A stretch of 53,923 nt of DNA from Bacilli bacterium (GTDB lineage Bacteria; Bacillota_I; Bacilli_A; RFN20; CAG-826), in assembly GCA_024408565.1 (NCBI GenBank), contig JAKSUW010000006.1:1-53923 (forward strand), read 5' to 3'. The position numbers and the translations under genes are program-made. Every line of letters starts with the position of its first letter. Position 1 is the stretch's first letter. Below the pieces are notes generated by a model that was given only the letters and a program-made list of their open reading frames with translations, was not told the DNA's origin and searched no databases. Positions 41,034-50,375 of this stretch are shown here, piece by piece.

Positions 41034-43859
41034 ATGAAAACATTATTAAATAAATTGCCGGTACTACCAGTGAGTAGTCGCTTTGTGGCGCCCTGGGATA
41101 CCAGCGGTTGGTATTATCTTCAAGAAAATTTGCGAGTGAGCAAAAAAGTCTATTCAAATAGTGAAGTTAAGATTACTTCTTTACCAAAGAAATTAATTGG
41201 CGCAGATTACATTGTCACTTTTGACACTAAATTGACTAATTTAAAAGAAGTTCGTCAAGGTTTTGACTTTTATACTGAATGTAAGGCGACCGTTTATCTA
41301 GCGGTGGAATCACGCGTTCCGGCTAATTTAATCAAAGGATTTAGGTTAACGAAAGAAGAAATTAAATTATCTAATAAGCTTATCTATAAGCTATACCAAA
41401 AAGAATATAAATCGCCTAGTCACGTCCACACCCCTGATTTAGATGGAGACTACCATCATTATTTTGCGATTATCAAAAAAGAAAAATGTAAAGAAGACTC
41501 TTTAAAGATTCCTGTTAGTGAAAAACCGCGTGATTTAGGCAAATATCAATCACGTAAATATCAAAACTATCTTACCGATGTATTTAATGATCATAAGATT
41601 AATCAATCTTATAAATTGAGCGGTGAAGTCAGCGTGAAGCGTAATCCTTGTAATAAATTAGATGGTTATTTATCTTTTAAAAATAAATCTTGTTTATTTT
41701 ATCCATTTAAAGGCAGCGACGCCATTACTGCTAAGTTTAGATTAGAACATAGTGAAGCGTGTGAATTCGGTTTTATTTTAGCTAATAATCACAAAATTAC
41801 TCTTAGTATTACTAATCACCAAGTATCACTTTTAAATAAGCGCGCTTTATTAAGCCGGAAAGAAAATCATTTTGAATTAATTTATCGTGGCGATATTAAT
41901 TTAGTTAAGGTTTATTTAAATCATCGTCTTTTATTGGAGACAGTTTATAAAGAAAGCGCGAACGTTAAAGAATTTTATTTTGTTAACAACGCTAATGAAA
42001 GTAAATTAGATAACCTAGTTATTAGTGATTTTACCGAAATCTTGGTGAATAGTAATCACGCTTATTTCTCTGATAAATATCTTGTGCATTATCCATTCCC
42101 TAACTCTAATACTTATTTATTAAAGAGTAAGAAAGGATTGACACCTTTTGTCTATTCATTTCAATCAGTCGAAAACATTGTCACCATCGAAACTTCCCTT
42201 CAAGTCTTAAGTAATGAAGCCGCATTAGCGCCGATATTAGTCGACGCACACGGAAATGAAGCGATGAAGATTCTTCTTTATCAGAACAATATTTATTATT
42301 CTAATAAAAACAAATGGGTCCGCGTGGTTGGTCTACCCACCACTGAGTTCTGCTATTTCCCGTGTAAGAATTTCTTAAACATCATTGTTACGATTGATTT
42401 AAAACGACAAGTTTATCAATTAAATATTGACGGGAGTATTCGCGCTCAAGATATTCCTTTACTTAACAAGGTAAAAGAAATATCCGGGGTAAATTATTTA
42501 GTTAATAAGGATGGAATGTACGTAAATAAAATTATGGTCTACGATAGCTATAACTTAGCGCGTGATCTTATGACAAAAGGTTTAGTGTTTGATGTAAGAA
42601 AGTTTGGTGCGATTAGTAATGGCAAAACTTTAACCACCAAAGCGATTCAAAAAGCGATTGATAAAGCCGCCTATACTGGCGGGACAGTTTATTTCCCAAA
42701 GGGTACTTATTTATGCGGTGAACTTCTTTTAAGAAGTGATATTAATTTATACATTTCTCGTGAAGCGAAAATCCTTGGTAGTCAAGACCATAAATATTAT
42801 CCTCTTCGCGTACCAAGTGGAAGTTTATGTGCGAATCGTCAATTAGGTCGCGGTTTAATTTACGGTCAAAATGTTTCTAATGTCACCATTAAAGGTGGCG
42901 GCACAATTGATGGGCAGGGCTTATATCGTTTTAAGATGAATGATCCGGTGGCCGAAAGAAGAAACGAGGATGCTCGTCCTTGTTTATGTTATGTAACCTA
43001 TTCAAAAGATATTGTGATTGAAGGCATGAATTTTAAGAACTCATGTTTTTGGAGCATCGTCCCTTTATCAAGCGAAGGGGTAACCTTCCGCCATCTTAAT
43101 TTAGATTGCTTAAACACGCCAAACCGTGATGGTATTGACCCAGTTGATACCCATGATTTACATATTTATCATTGCAACATCTTGGCGGGCGATGATGCCT
43201 TATGTTTTAAGAGTTCGGATAATTATGGATGTGAGAATATTGATGTTGAAGATTTATCCATTGAAAGTTTAGCGTCGGCGATTAAATTTGGCACCGATAC
43301 TTATTATTCATTAAAGAACGTTCGAATTTATAATTGCTTTACTAAGAATGTTAATCGTTGTGGTATTTCTTTAGAAACAGTTGATGGAGCGGTTGTCAAG
43401 AACGTTACTTTTGAAAATATCGAAATGAGTGATGTGGGCGCTCCTTTATACATAGTTGTGGGTGACCGTAAGCGAAAACCAAGAGGCAATCATGTTCCAG
43501 CGCGTCATGGTTATATTGATGGAGTGACATTTAAAAACATCCATTTTGCGAATTGTTATCCATTTAGTTTTAAAACGTACCCAGAATTCATTCGTGAATG
43601 CATGATAATCGGTCAAAGCAAGCGCCAAATGATTAGTAATGTTAATTTCATTAATTGCGATTTCTCTTTACCCGGAGGAATTAAAACTAATCAGCCACGA
43701 CCAAAAACGATTGGCGACCATTATCCGGAATATGATCAACACGGATTATCTAGTGGACACGCGTTCACATTAATGTATACGCGTAATGTGAAATTTAAGA
43801 ACTTAAAAGTAAAACTCGATCACAAAGATGTCCGTCCACTAATTAAAGAATATAAATAA
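41034..43859 (+). CDS. GH28-type (polygalacturonase-like) enzyme with N-terminal accessory domains, intracellular
   Basis: 941 residues without a signal peptide. About 1-110 form a beta-rich N-domain resembling those preceding carbohydrate-active enzymes. About 170-510 look like two concanavalin/LamG-type sandwiches (for example YLSFKNKSCLFYPFKGSDAI). About 520-941 form the GH28 beta-helix: FDVRKFGAISNGKTLTTKAI, GGTVYFPKGTYLCG, GGGTIDGQG, then the catalytic set NRDGIDPVDT, GDDALCFKS and AIKFGT. The usual catalytic-His segment (GHG) is replaced by a longer, different sequence. It probably trims uronic-acid-containing oligosaccharides after import; exact substrate unknown. It is monocistronic and predicted leaderless. 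Confidence 0.8.
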   Translation: MKTLLNKLPVLPVSSRFVAPWDTSGWYYLQENLRVSKKVYSNSEVKITSLPKKLIGADYIVTFDTKLTNLKEVRQGFDFYTECKATVYLAVESRVPANLIKGFRLTKEEIKLSNKLIYKLYQKEYKSPSHVHTPDLDGDYHHYFAIIKKEKCKEDSLKIPVSEKPRDLGKYQSRKYQNYLTDVFNDHKINQSYKLSGEVSVKRNPCNKLDGYLSFKNKSCLFYPFKGSDAITAKFRLEHSEACEFGFILANNHKITLSITNHQVSLLNKRALLSRKENHFELIYRGDINLVKVYLNHRLLLETVYKESANVKEFYFVNNANESKLDNLVISDFTEILVNSNHAYFSDKYLVHYPFPNSNTYLLKSKKGLTPFVYSFQSVENIVTIETSLQVLSNEAALAPILVDAHGNEAMKILLYQNNIYYSNKNKWVRVVGLPTTEFCYFPCKNFLNIIVTIDLKRQVYQLNIDGSIRAQDIPLLNKVKEISGVNYLVNKDGMYVNKIMVYDSYNLARDLMTKGLVFDVRKFGAISNGKTLTTKAIQKAIDKAAYTGGTVYFPKGTYLCGELLLRSDINLYISREAKILGSQDHKYYPLRVPSGSLCANRQLGRGLIYGQNVSNVTIKGGGTIDGQGLYRFKMNDPVAERRNEDARPCLCYVTYSKDIVIEGMNFKNSCFWSIVPLSSEGVTFRHLNLDCLNTPNRDGIDPVDTHDLHIYHCNILAGDDALCFKSSDNYGCENIDVEDLSIESLASAIKFGTDTYYSLKNVRIYNCFTKNVNRCGISLETVDGAVVKNVTFENIEMSDVGAPLYIVVGDRKRKPRGNHVPARHGYIDGVTFKNIHFANCYPFSFKTYPEFIRECMIIGQSKRQMISNVNFINCDFSLPGGIKTNQPRPKTIGDHYPEYDQHGLSSGHAFTLMYTRNVKFKNLKVKLDHKDVRPLIKEYK

Positions 43860-43896
43860 TTATTTAATGATTTCTGCTGCAAAGTTTATCACTTGA

Positions 43897-43992
43897 CTAA
43901 TTTTTTTTAACTTGTGCGGAGTAATGAATATAACGGTCTAGTAGATTATAAACGCCAATAGCAATCACGCTCACATCGACTAAGTGAATGTT
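43897..43992 (-). pseudogene. Possible N-terminal remnant of a membrane transporter
   Basis: In the 170-bp gap between GH28 and the next lipoprotein, the minus strand encodes NIHLVDVSVIAIGVYNLL and then DRYIHYSAQVKKN before a stop, without a usable start codon. The first part is reminiscent of the opening helix of sodium:solute symporters. It is short and weakly supported; otherwise the gap shows nothing. Confidence 0.2.
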
Positions 43993-44029
43993 TAAAACCT
44001 CATTTATTCTGCTTTTCGTAAAGAATAGC

Positions 44030-44617
44030 TTAGTTTTCTTCGTACATTAATTCGATAATCGCTTTAACTTTAACGATATTTTTTTTATCGATGAATCCGC
44101 GGTTAATTTTTATGCCGATACCGCGATAATAACCATACTGGTTATGAATATGCACAATCGAAGTAGAAAATTTATATTCATCTAAGGTTACTTGTGAATT
44201 ATCGATTACGCTTAATTCTTTACCATTAATTTTATATGTAGTGTTTTCTTTTTCTGGGTATAATTCATCAAAGTTTTCTTCGGTTAAAGGAGGAATCCAT
44301 AACGTATGATAAACAATAATAGATTTACCAATCGGACGATTGGCGCCAGGCCAATAAATGACATCTTTAAATTCATCAATCATGGCTGGAAAAACATTTC
44401 TAAACAGATTCTCAACTTCGTACATAGCGGCTCTACCGGTAGTGGCATGGTAGTCCCAAGAGAAAGTAGCAATTGCTGCATGCGTTTGTGATACTTCTCC
44501 AGTGTAGTTATCATGAACCCATTGCTTAACTCGTTCCCTTGAATGAGCGTTGTTACAAGATGTAAGCGCAAACGGAATAGTTGCTAGCAAACTTAATAAC
44601 ATTTTCCTTGTTTTCAT
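44030..44617 (-). CDS. Lipoprotein, unknown function
   Basis: 195 residues with lipoprotein signal MKTRKMLLSLLATIPFALTSC (lipidated C21). The mature part is mixed alpha/beta, with an Asn/His/Tyr-rich start (NNAHSRERVKQWVHDNYTGE) and a DYHATTGRAAMYEVENLF helix. No known family. It follows the symporter gene by 14 bp with a purine-rich ribosome site (AGGGGGGA) and ends the PL8 operon. It may be a surface binding partner for the lyase products. Confidence 0.7.
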   Translation of the reverse strand: MKTRKMLLSLLATIPFALTSCNNAHSRERVKQWVHDNYTGEVSQTHAAIATFSWDYHATTGRAAMYEVENLFRNVFPAMIDEFKDVIYWPGANRPIGKSIIVYHTLWIPPLTEENFDELYPEKENTTYKINGKELSVIDNSQVTLDEYKFSTSIVHIHNQYGYYRGIGIKINRGFIDKKNIVKVKAIIELMYEEN

Positions 44618-44631
44618 AATTATTTTCCCCC

Positions 44632-46158
44632 CTATTTAGCTCCCGCCAATCTAATTTTATTCTTTGGATCGTGGGCGCTAATTTTTTTCTTTTCTGCCAT
44701 AGCAAGCATAATTTCTTTTTCATCTTGAATTTCTTCGAGGCGGCTCTTATCAATTGGGTACCAGAAGGTGAAGAGAATCGCACCAATTGCATAACAAGCA
44801 ATGACGGTACCCATGGCGACAAACCAAAGCGTGGTTTTTTGTTGCAAATCAAGGGCGATGCCACCGGTATAACCAATAAGAAGTAAGATCACTTGACCAC
44901 CACAGAATGCGATGGTTTGACCAATCTTTCTTGAGAACATCATAATTGAATAACTAGTTCCGTCTTCGCGGATACCAGTATTAATTTGGATTTCATCAAT
45001 TGCATCCGCCGCCATGCCCCAAAGTAAACAGTCGAAGAAACCAGAACCTAAACCAGATAAGAAGTTACAAGCGACATATAAAATGTATGGAGCAGTAGCA
45101 TTCTTGGCTTCGCCAAATACATCAAAATCTACCATGAAGAAAATAAACGTCATCAGGGTATTAATTAACGTTGAGAAATATAAGCCCGCAGCAGACGATT
45201 CTTTTTTACCCATTTTCCTAGAAACAAGCGGTACGAGGAACATTGTAACAGCCACACCAACGCAGTTAAAAATATCCGGTAAGATAGTCATTACCCCATC
45301 GTAACCGAAGAAGTCAGCGGAAATAAATGGGGTAATAACACCTTTAAACATGCCTCCACCAGCGACAATAACCGAAATAACGCAAATCGCTAGCATCGAA
45401 CGACTATGCGTAATACGCCCAATCGCTTTCTTAAATGCACCTTTTTCGCGAGGTGCTGGATTAGGAACCCACCGCTCTTTACTACCTTTATAGCATAAAA
45501 GCATAAAGACGACGGAAAAGATGGCTAAAATCGTGACCCCAATAATTAGTGGCTTCCAGTCGACGACCGAACCACCAGTTTCTTCGTTAGTCTTAAACGC
45601 TAAAGCTTTAATCGCTAAAACTGGCATACCGCCAAGATTACCCGCAATTCCACGAGCAATTGATAATTTACTTCTCTCTTTACTATCAAGCGTAACCACA
45701 TTTGCTAAACTACCATAAGGAATTTGAATAGCGGTCATACACATACCGAATAAGATATAAGTGAAACCGGCTAAAACATATTGCCATGGTGCAGCGCTTA
45801 TTCCATCCGCGGCCGCTGGACCATATTGACAGAACATTAATAAAGTCGCAATGGCGTACGGAACACTCATGTAAAGGAACCACCGCTTAAACTTACCATA
45901 TTTATTTGGTTTCATTCGATCGGCAATCCGTCCCATGATTGGATCGTTTAACGCGTCCCAAACACGTGCGACCGCGAAGATAATGATGATGTAAGCCGGG
46001 TTAAACATTAAGCAACTAGTGTAATATTTGTTAAGTAGCACGTTCGCGCATGCGAAAATTAAACAGTTACCAAAGTCACCGAAGCAATAGAACATGATGT
46101 CTTTCCAAGTGATGCCACTATGTTCGGCGATGGTTTTACGTGAAATTACTTGTGCCAT
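44632..46158 (-). CDS. GPH-type (glycoside-pentoside-hexuronide) cation symporter
   Basis: A 508-residue MFS protein with 12 helices. GPH family features are VARVWDALNDPIMGRIADRM (the DPxxG motif), GKFKRWFLYMSVPYAI, YGSLANVVTLDSKERSKLSI and the second-half GFFDCLLWGMAADAID. These porters take up oligosaccharides, uronides and disaccharides with Na+ or H+. It lies between the PL8 lyase (21 bp upstream) and a lipoprotein, so it most likely imports the unsaturated uronide products. Ribosome site GAGAGGT is somewhat far (about 12 nt). Confidence 0.9.
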   Translation of the reverse strand: MAQVISRKTIAEHSGITWKDIMFYCFGDFGNCLIFACANVLLNKYYTSCLMFNPAYIIIIFAVARVWDALNDPIMGRIADRMKPNKYGKFKRWFLYMSVPYAIATLLMFCQYGPAAADGISAAPWQYVLAGFTYILFGMCMTAIQIPYGSLANVVTLDSKERSKLSIARGIAGNLGGMPVLAIKALAFKTNEETGGSVVDWKPLIIGVTILAIFSVVFMLLCYKGSKERWVPNPAPREKGAFKKAIGRITHSRSMLAICVISVIVAGGGMFKGVITPFISADFFGYDGVMTILPDIFNCVGVAVTMFLVPLVSRKMGKKESSAAGLYFSTLINTLMTFIFFMVDFDVFGEAKNATAPYILYVACNFLSGLGSGFFDCLLWGMAADAIDEIQINTGIREDGTSYSIMMFSRKIGQTIAFCGGQVILLLIGYTGGIALDLQQKTTLWFVAMGTVIACYAIGAILFTFWYPIDKSRLEEIQDEKEIMLAMAEKKKISAHDPKNKIRLAGAK

Positions 46159-46179
46159 ATTCTTCGCATTACCTCTCGA

Positions 46180-48303
46180 TTAAATAATTTTATAGTCGCC
46201 CTTCTTTAAATCGATTGTGTTACCAATAGAAGGCTTATAGCCCTTTATCTTCTCGTATGCAACGACAACGACTTTACCATTAGGTAATTTAACTTCTTGA
46301 ACCATTTGGTCGTTATTGAAATTATTTATTAATTTAAATTCACGGTCATCATAACTTGCTGGTTGAATAGAATAAGCATATTTGCCATTTTCGTTTGTAT
46401 CAAGATAGGCTAACAAAATGTCAGCAGGTGAAGCCATATCTTCGTCGAGATTGCCGTTTTTATTGCGATTCCAATCGCCTGCAAAATAATATTCAATCAT
46501 CTTCTTTTTTTCGTTATATCCACGAACGTTGATATTTGTAGCGTTTTCCCCGCTTCCATCATCATAAGTTTTGTATAAGGCACGACCATGAGTCATAGAC
46601 TTTTTATCATCGGATAATTCGAAAAAATTCTCACCTTTATAGAAGCATTGTTCAATGGTAGTGTGAATGTTAGGTTTTTCAGTAAAGATTTTACCGTCTC
46701 CGGTAGTAATTTCGCCAGTGTACTTTAAATCTGCGCCCACAAGGAACATGCCATCCTCACAAGCAATACAAGTAACGGTAAAGTTATTTTCCGCGTGATG
46801 GCAACTGCGTTGCATTAAGATTACAACGTTATTCTCTTCATCATAATGAGAACTATACACATAATCATTTTTTGTGTCATCGGCTTGAGGCAATTTTTTT
46901 TCATATCCTCCGTCATCGTAATAAGGGATCTTCTTTTCTTTATCACCAAAGGCAATTGTGTTAATTTTATTATCAGAAGAGTATAAATATTTGATGATAT
47001 CATCCTTTTTAGGGTCATATTCTTGAACTTGAATCGAAGTGGTGCCAGGAAGATAGGCATAATCCCAATATGGTGCAATCTGATAATATTCAGGGCCTTC
47101 ATCCATTACGCAAGTATTAGTGCCATAAGATAAGTTAAGTCCTAACTTATTTTCGCCATTTACGGTTTCCGTGCCTAAAACACTAGGATCAGAACCTTCA
47201 AACGAAATATATAAGTTATCAAGAATCATGGTTACTAAATGAGCATCGCTAAAATAAGTAATGCCATTAAAGGTCGGGCGGTGGATTCTTAGATTTTGAA
47301 TGAAGTTTTCGAATTCATGACGCGCTGGAAGGTTCGGCAAATCAAGGAATGCTTCTAAACCAAGATAGGTTTCGGCTTTAGCGGTTTCATCTTTTCTAGC
47401 GTATTCACGCGCCATTTCTAGATAATTGCTATAGCCTTTAAATGTGCCTCTTCCGATTCCTCGTAAGATAAAGTGGGTTAAAATCCTTAGTTTATCAAGG
47501 CTAAAGTGACGAGAAGTCTTATCGACTACTCTTAAAATATTACCGATGCGAATTACGCTTCGACCATAATTGCTCATAGTTTGCACTTGCGCACCGTGTT
47601 GGAAGAATGATCCATCAGGTCTAAATCCTTCGATGTTGTCGGGGTCAACAACAATTTCGTCTTCCATCCGTTTGACGGCTAATTCAAATTCTTCGCGATT
47701 GCGGTTAATAATCGAGGATTTTAAAGTTAATTCAGCGTAATCAAATAGATTTGATCCGCTATGCGCCAATAAAGAAGGTTTGTAGTAGAAACTAGTTCGA
47801 GCAACTCTAGAACGAAGTGCGGCCTTTCCTTGTGAATTTAAATCATTGTAAACAAATAAAGCGGTATTCGCTAATGATGAACCAACGCGTAAATCATTAA
47901 ACCACCAGTTAACATTACGATAATCATGATAAATCCAGTAATAGGTCATGCCGACTGCGATTTCTTGATATCGGTTATCATGGGTTTTAGCCGCGGAGAC
48001 GGCAATTGCTAACATATTAGTGGGATGTGTAGCGGCATCCCAACGATCTGGGTCAGATCCATATTCGTAATTAATATTAGGGTAATAATATGTTTCGACT
48101 CCGTTAATCTCTTCCGATGATAATTCCGCGCGTATTCCATCGGGACCTTTTTGGATAAATTCATCAGTCTTAGTGGAAGCAATAATAGTATCTCGATATT
48201 CATTAAGCAAAATATCAAAGTCATCTTTAGATGAACAACTAACAGTAGTAGGAATTGCTAACAAGGCAACTGAAGTCAAATAAAATAGCTTAGTCTTTTT
48301 CAT
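46180..48303 (-). CDS. Polysaccharide lyase family 8 lipoprotein
   Basis: 707 residues from the second of two tandem ATGs. The signal ends TTVSC with lipidated C23, so the enzyme sits on the cell surface. The N-terminal alpha/alpha-toroid contains NWWFND (132-137) and the PL8 catalytic set with family spacing: N185 (SGSNLFDYAEL), H236 (DGSFFQHG) and Y246 (SNYG). The central beta-sandwich begins near YLPGTTS. PL8 enzymes cleave hyaluronate, chondroitin or related uronic-acid polymers by beta-elimination, giving unsaturated uronides. Which polymer is not decidable, and no GH88 hydrolase is in the window. It overlaps the upstream lipoprotein (ATGATGA arrangement). Confidence 0.9.
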   Translation of the reverse strand: MKKTKLFYLTSVALLAIPTTVSCSSKDDFDILLNEYRDTIIASTKTDEFIQKGPDGIRAELSSEEINGVETYYYPNINYEYGSDPDRWDAATHPTNMLAIAVSAAKTHDNRYQEIAVGMTYYWIYHDYRNVNWWFNDLRVGSSLANTALFVYNDLNSQGKAALRSRVARTSFYYKPSLLAHSGSNLFDYAELTLKSSIINRNREEFELAVKRMEDEIVVDPDNIEGFRPDGSFFQHGAQVQTMSNYGRSVIRIGNILRVVDKTSRHFSLDKLRILTHFILRGIGRGTFKGYSNYLEMAREYARKDETAKAETYLGLEAFLDLPNLPARHEFENFIQNLRIHRPTFNGITYFSDAHLVTMILDNLYISFEGSDPSVLGTETVNGENKLGLNLSYGTNTCVMDEGPEYYQIAPYWDYAYLPGTTSIQVQEYDPKKDDIIKYLYSSDNKINTIAFGDKEKKIPYYDDGGYEKKLPQADDTKNDYVYSSHYDEENNVVILMQRSCHHAENNFTVTCIACEDGMFLVGADLKYTGEITTGDGKIFTEKPNIHTTIEQCFYKGENFFELSDDKKSMTHGRALYKTYDDGSGENATNINVRGYNEKKKMIEYYFAGDWNRNKNGNLDEDMASPADILLAYLDTNENGKYAYSIQPASYDDREFKLINNFNNDQMVQEVKLPNGKVVVVAYEKIKGYKPSIGNTIDLKKGDYKII

Positions 48304-49184
48304 CATGTTTCCCCATATTTTGCTATTGTCACATGGTCGCGCACAACATACGTAGGGATAGTAATAACACATTGAAACCTATCTGTTGTATATTCGCGAG
48401 TAAAATCAACATCGAGTGTAGCGTAATGTGCTCCAGTACGAACTACAATATCTTCTGGGAGTTCTTTCCCTGGTGTTTGGGTTGGTACTGTAAGAGTAAC
48501 TTCAATTTCGTCATGTTCAAAAATTGGAAAAGCTCTCTGCCCATGATTTAAAATCATAATTGGTTCACGAATATCTTGGTATTTAGATCTAAATTCGACC
48601 TTAATATCACCGGTTTTCGGCACTATTCCCTCTTCCTCGTGGTCAGTGTAATCAATTCTTTTATCAAGCGTTTCGCTGAATTCTAGACCATATAACGCTA
48701 ACGGCTGCTCACGTTCTTCAGTTTCAATAACAATTTTCACATCGTTTACCATGTATTTACCATTAATTACAAATTCATTAGTGGTGTTATCAACATAGAG
48801 GAATTGATAAGACCCTTCATATTCTTTTCTATCTTCTCCGCCGATATAAACATGGATTTTATCTAATGCAATCGCATATTCCATATTGGGGTCATCTAAT
48901 TCTCCGATTGTGGTTGGAGTAGGCTTTATGGGCTCGCCGCTGTCCTCATCTACTTTCCAATCCGTCATCCGTTTGTGATAATAAGGAACCCTAATACTAA
49001 AAGTAAAATCCTTATCCATCGGAGCGGTGGTAGGGGCGCCACCTAAAACAGTTACGTGTTCACCAAGATCCCAAGTAATGTTACACACGTTACCATCCTT
49101 GCGCGGGGGCAAGTTTTCGCTTTTTGCACATGCAACAAAAACAAACGCTTGCGACACGATTAATAAATACCTAACGAATTTCAT
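48303..49184 (-). CDS. Lipoprotein co-transcribed with PL8 lyase, unknown function
   Basis: 293 residues: signal MKFVRYLLIVSQAFVFVAC, lipidated C19. The mature protein is beta-rich, acidic, and looks like two or three immunoglobulin- or carbohydrate-binding-like modules (ITWDLGEHVTVLGGAPT, then YAIALDKIHVYIGGEDRKEY, then GDIKVEFRSKYQDIREPIM). It is first in the PL8-symporter-lipoprotein transcription unit with its own TATAAT promoter, and its stop overlaps the lyase start. A plausible role is polysaccharide capture at the surface. Inference only. Confidence 0.75.
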   Translation of the reverse strand: MKFVRYLLIVSQAFVFVACAKSENLPPRKDGNVCNITWDLGEHVTVLGGAPTTAPMDKDFTFSIRVPYYHKRMTDWKVDEDSGEPIKPTPTTIGELDDPNMEYAIALDKIHVYIGGEDRKEYEGSYQFLYVDNTTNEFVINGKYMVNDVKIVIETEEREQPLALYGLEFSETLDKRIDYTDHEEEGIVPKTGDIKVEFRSKYQDIREPIMILNHGQRAFPIFEHDEIEVTLTVPTQTPGKELPEDIVVRTGAHYATLDVDFTREYTTDRFQCVITIPTYVVRDHVTIAKYGET

Positions 49185-49192
49185 ACACCTAT

Positions 49193-49198
49193 ATTATA
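49193..49198 (-). promoter_or_regulatory. Extended -10 box of the PL8 operon
   Basis: TGG-TATAAT on the minus strand, an extended -10, 8 nt before the ATG at 49184. The leader is at most a few nt, and the AGGTG between may not be transcribed in full. Confidence 0.6.
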
Positions 49199-49212
49199 CC
49201 AAAAAATATTCC

Positions 49213-49230
49213 ATATTTATTTATAAATAT
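49213..49230. repeat. AT-rich inverted repeat upstream of the PL8 operon
   Basis: ATATTTAT - TT - ATAAATAT, perfect 8-bp arms, between the Gfo/Idh/MocA stop and the PL8-operon -10 box. It resembles the repeat at 34976 (A-C/T-ATTTAT arms). It may be an operator near the -35, or chance in AT-rich DNA. Confidence 0.35.
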
Positions 49231-49232
49231 AA

Positions 49233-50366
49233 TCAACGTTTAAATTTGGAATTTTTAATTTTATTTTGTAATTCTTTAACGTACTTAACTTCGTTTACTG
49301 GAATCTTAATGGTTTCACCTTTATGCCATCCAGAATATAAAGCCGCGTTAATGATTTCAACGGCTTTTAATCCTTCACTGCCATGAATTTTAAGTTTTTC
49401 TTTACCTAAGATAGCGTTAGTAAAATTAGCCATAACCTTCATATGTTCCTCTAAAGTGTCTTTAGCAACTTTAATTTCTTTCACTTTAAAACCTGGTTTA
49501 TCATATGGAGTTTTTGCAATTTTGGAAAACTTCTTAGTGTCAACGTTAGATTCATAGAAGATTAATTTACCACCTTCACACACAAGTTTCCCTTTGGTGC
49601 CACTTATTTCTAATCGGTTACAACCTGGATATTCTCCGGTAGTGGATATAAAGGTTCCGGTCGCGCCATTTTTAAAACGGAAGAATAACGTGAAGTCATC
49701 ATCCGCTTCAATTGGATGCCACTTGCCATTATCCATAAATCCGTTGACGGAAATCGGTTGTTCACCCATAATCCATTGTAATAGATCGACTTGGTGACAG
49801 GCTTGGTTAATGACTAAACCTCCGCCTTCGCCTTTCCAAGTCGCACGATTAGGCGCAACGGTGTAATACTTATCCGGACGATACCACATGGTAATTACCC
49901 AATTAATTCTTTGTAAATCGCCAAGTTCACCTTCTATGACCATTTCTCTCATTTTTTGATAAATATTTAATGCGCGTTGATTGAACATCATACCAAATAG
50001 AGTTTTGCTCTTTTTCGCTGCGGCAATCATACGTTTAACATCATAAGCGGTGGTCGCTGCCGGTTTCTCACACATCACTGGGATATTGTGTTTTAAGCAT
50101 TCAATCACCATTTCGGCGTGGTAGGGGTGAGGGGATGTGATAATCGCTGCATCAATGCATTTACTCTTGAGCATTTCTTTATAATCGGTAAACACTTTGA
50201 CATTCTTAGGTATGATTGATGGAATCATCTGCCGTCTTTTCGGGCTTGGCTCAGTGACGGCAGCAATTGTTGCATTCTTCACTAATTTTTGTTTCAGAAT
50301 GAATTCGGCATAACAAAGTTCGGCGTGGGCGCCAAATCCAATTAAACCATAACGAACTATTTTCAT
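49233..50366 (-). CDS. Gfo/Idh/MocA family oxidoreductase (copy 2)
   Basis: A 377-residue NAD(P)-dependent dehydrogenase. It has a Rossmann start GLIGFGAHAELCYAE, catalytic CEKPAATTAYDV, and a C-domain with GEGGGLVINQACHQVDLLQW. It is a paralogue of the gene at 38837 with many identical blocks. It is preceded by ribosome site AAGGAGAG and lies 9 bp after the TIM-barrel isomerase copy 2, repeating the isomerase-dehydrogenase order of the left operon. Probably oxidises a sugar or glycoside; substrate unknown. Confidence 0.9.
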   Translation of the reverse strand: MKIVRYGLIGFGAHAELCYAEFILKQKLVKNATIAAVTEPSPKRRQMIPSIIPKNVKVFTDYKEMLKSKCIDAAIITSPHPYHAEMVIECLKHNIPVMCEKPAATTAYDVKRMIAAAKKSKTLFGMMFNQRALNIYQKMREMVIEGELGDLQRINWVITMWYRPDKYYTVAPNRATWKGEGGGLVINQACHQVDLLQWIMGEQPISVNGFMDNGKWHPIEADDDFTLFFRFKNGATGTFISTTGEYPGCNRLEISGTKGKLVCEGGKLIFYESNVDTKKFSKIAKTPYDKPGFKVKEIKVAKDTLEEHMKVMANFTNAILGKEKLKIHGSEGLKAVEIINAALYSGWHKGETIKIPVNEVKYVKELQNKIKNSKFKR

Positions 50367-50375
50367 AATCTCTCC

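Noticed and set aside
48304-48372. 22-residue extension of the PL8 lyase
   Set aside because: It reads antisense-like residues from within the upstream lipoprotein gene. A lipoprotein signal peptide begins only at the tandem ATG at 48303-48306.
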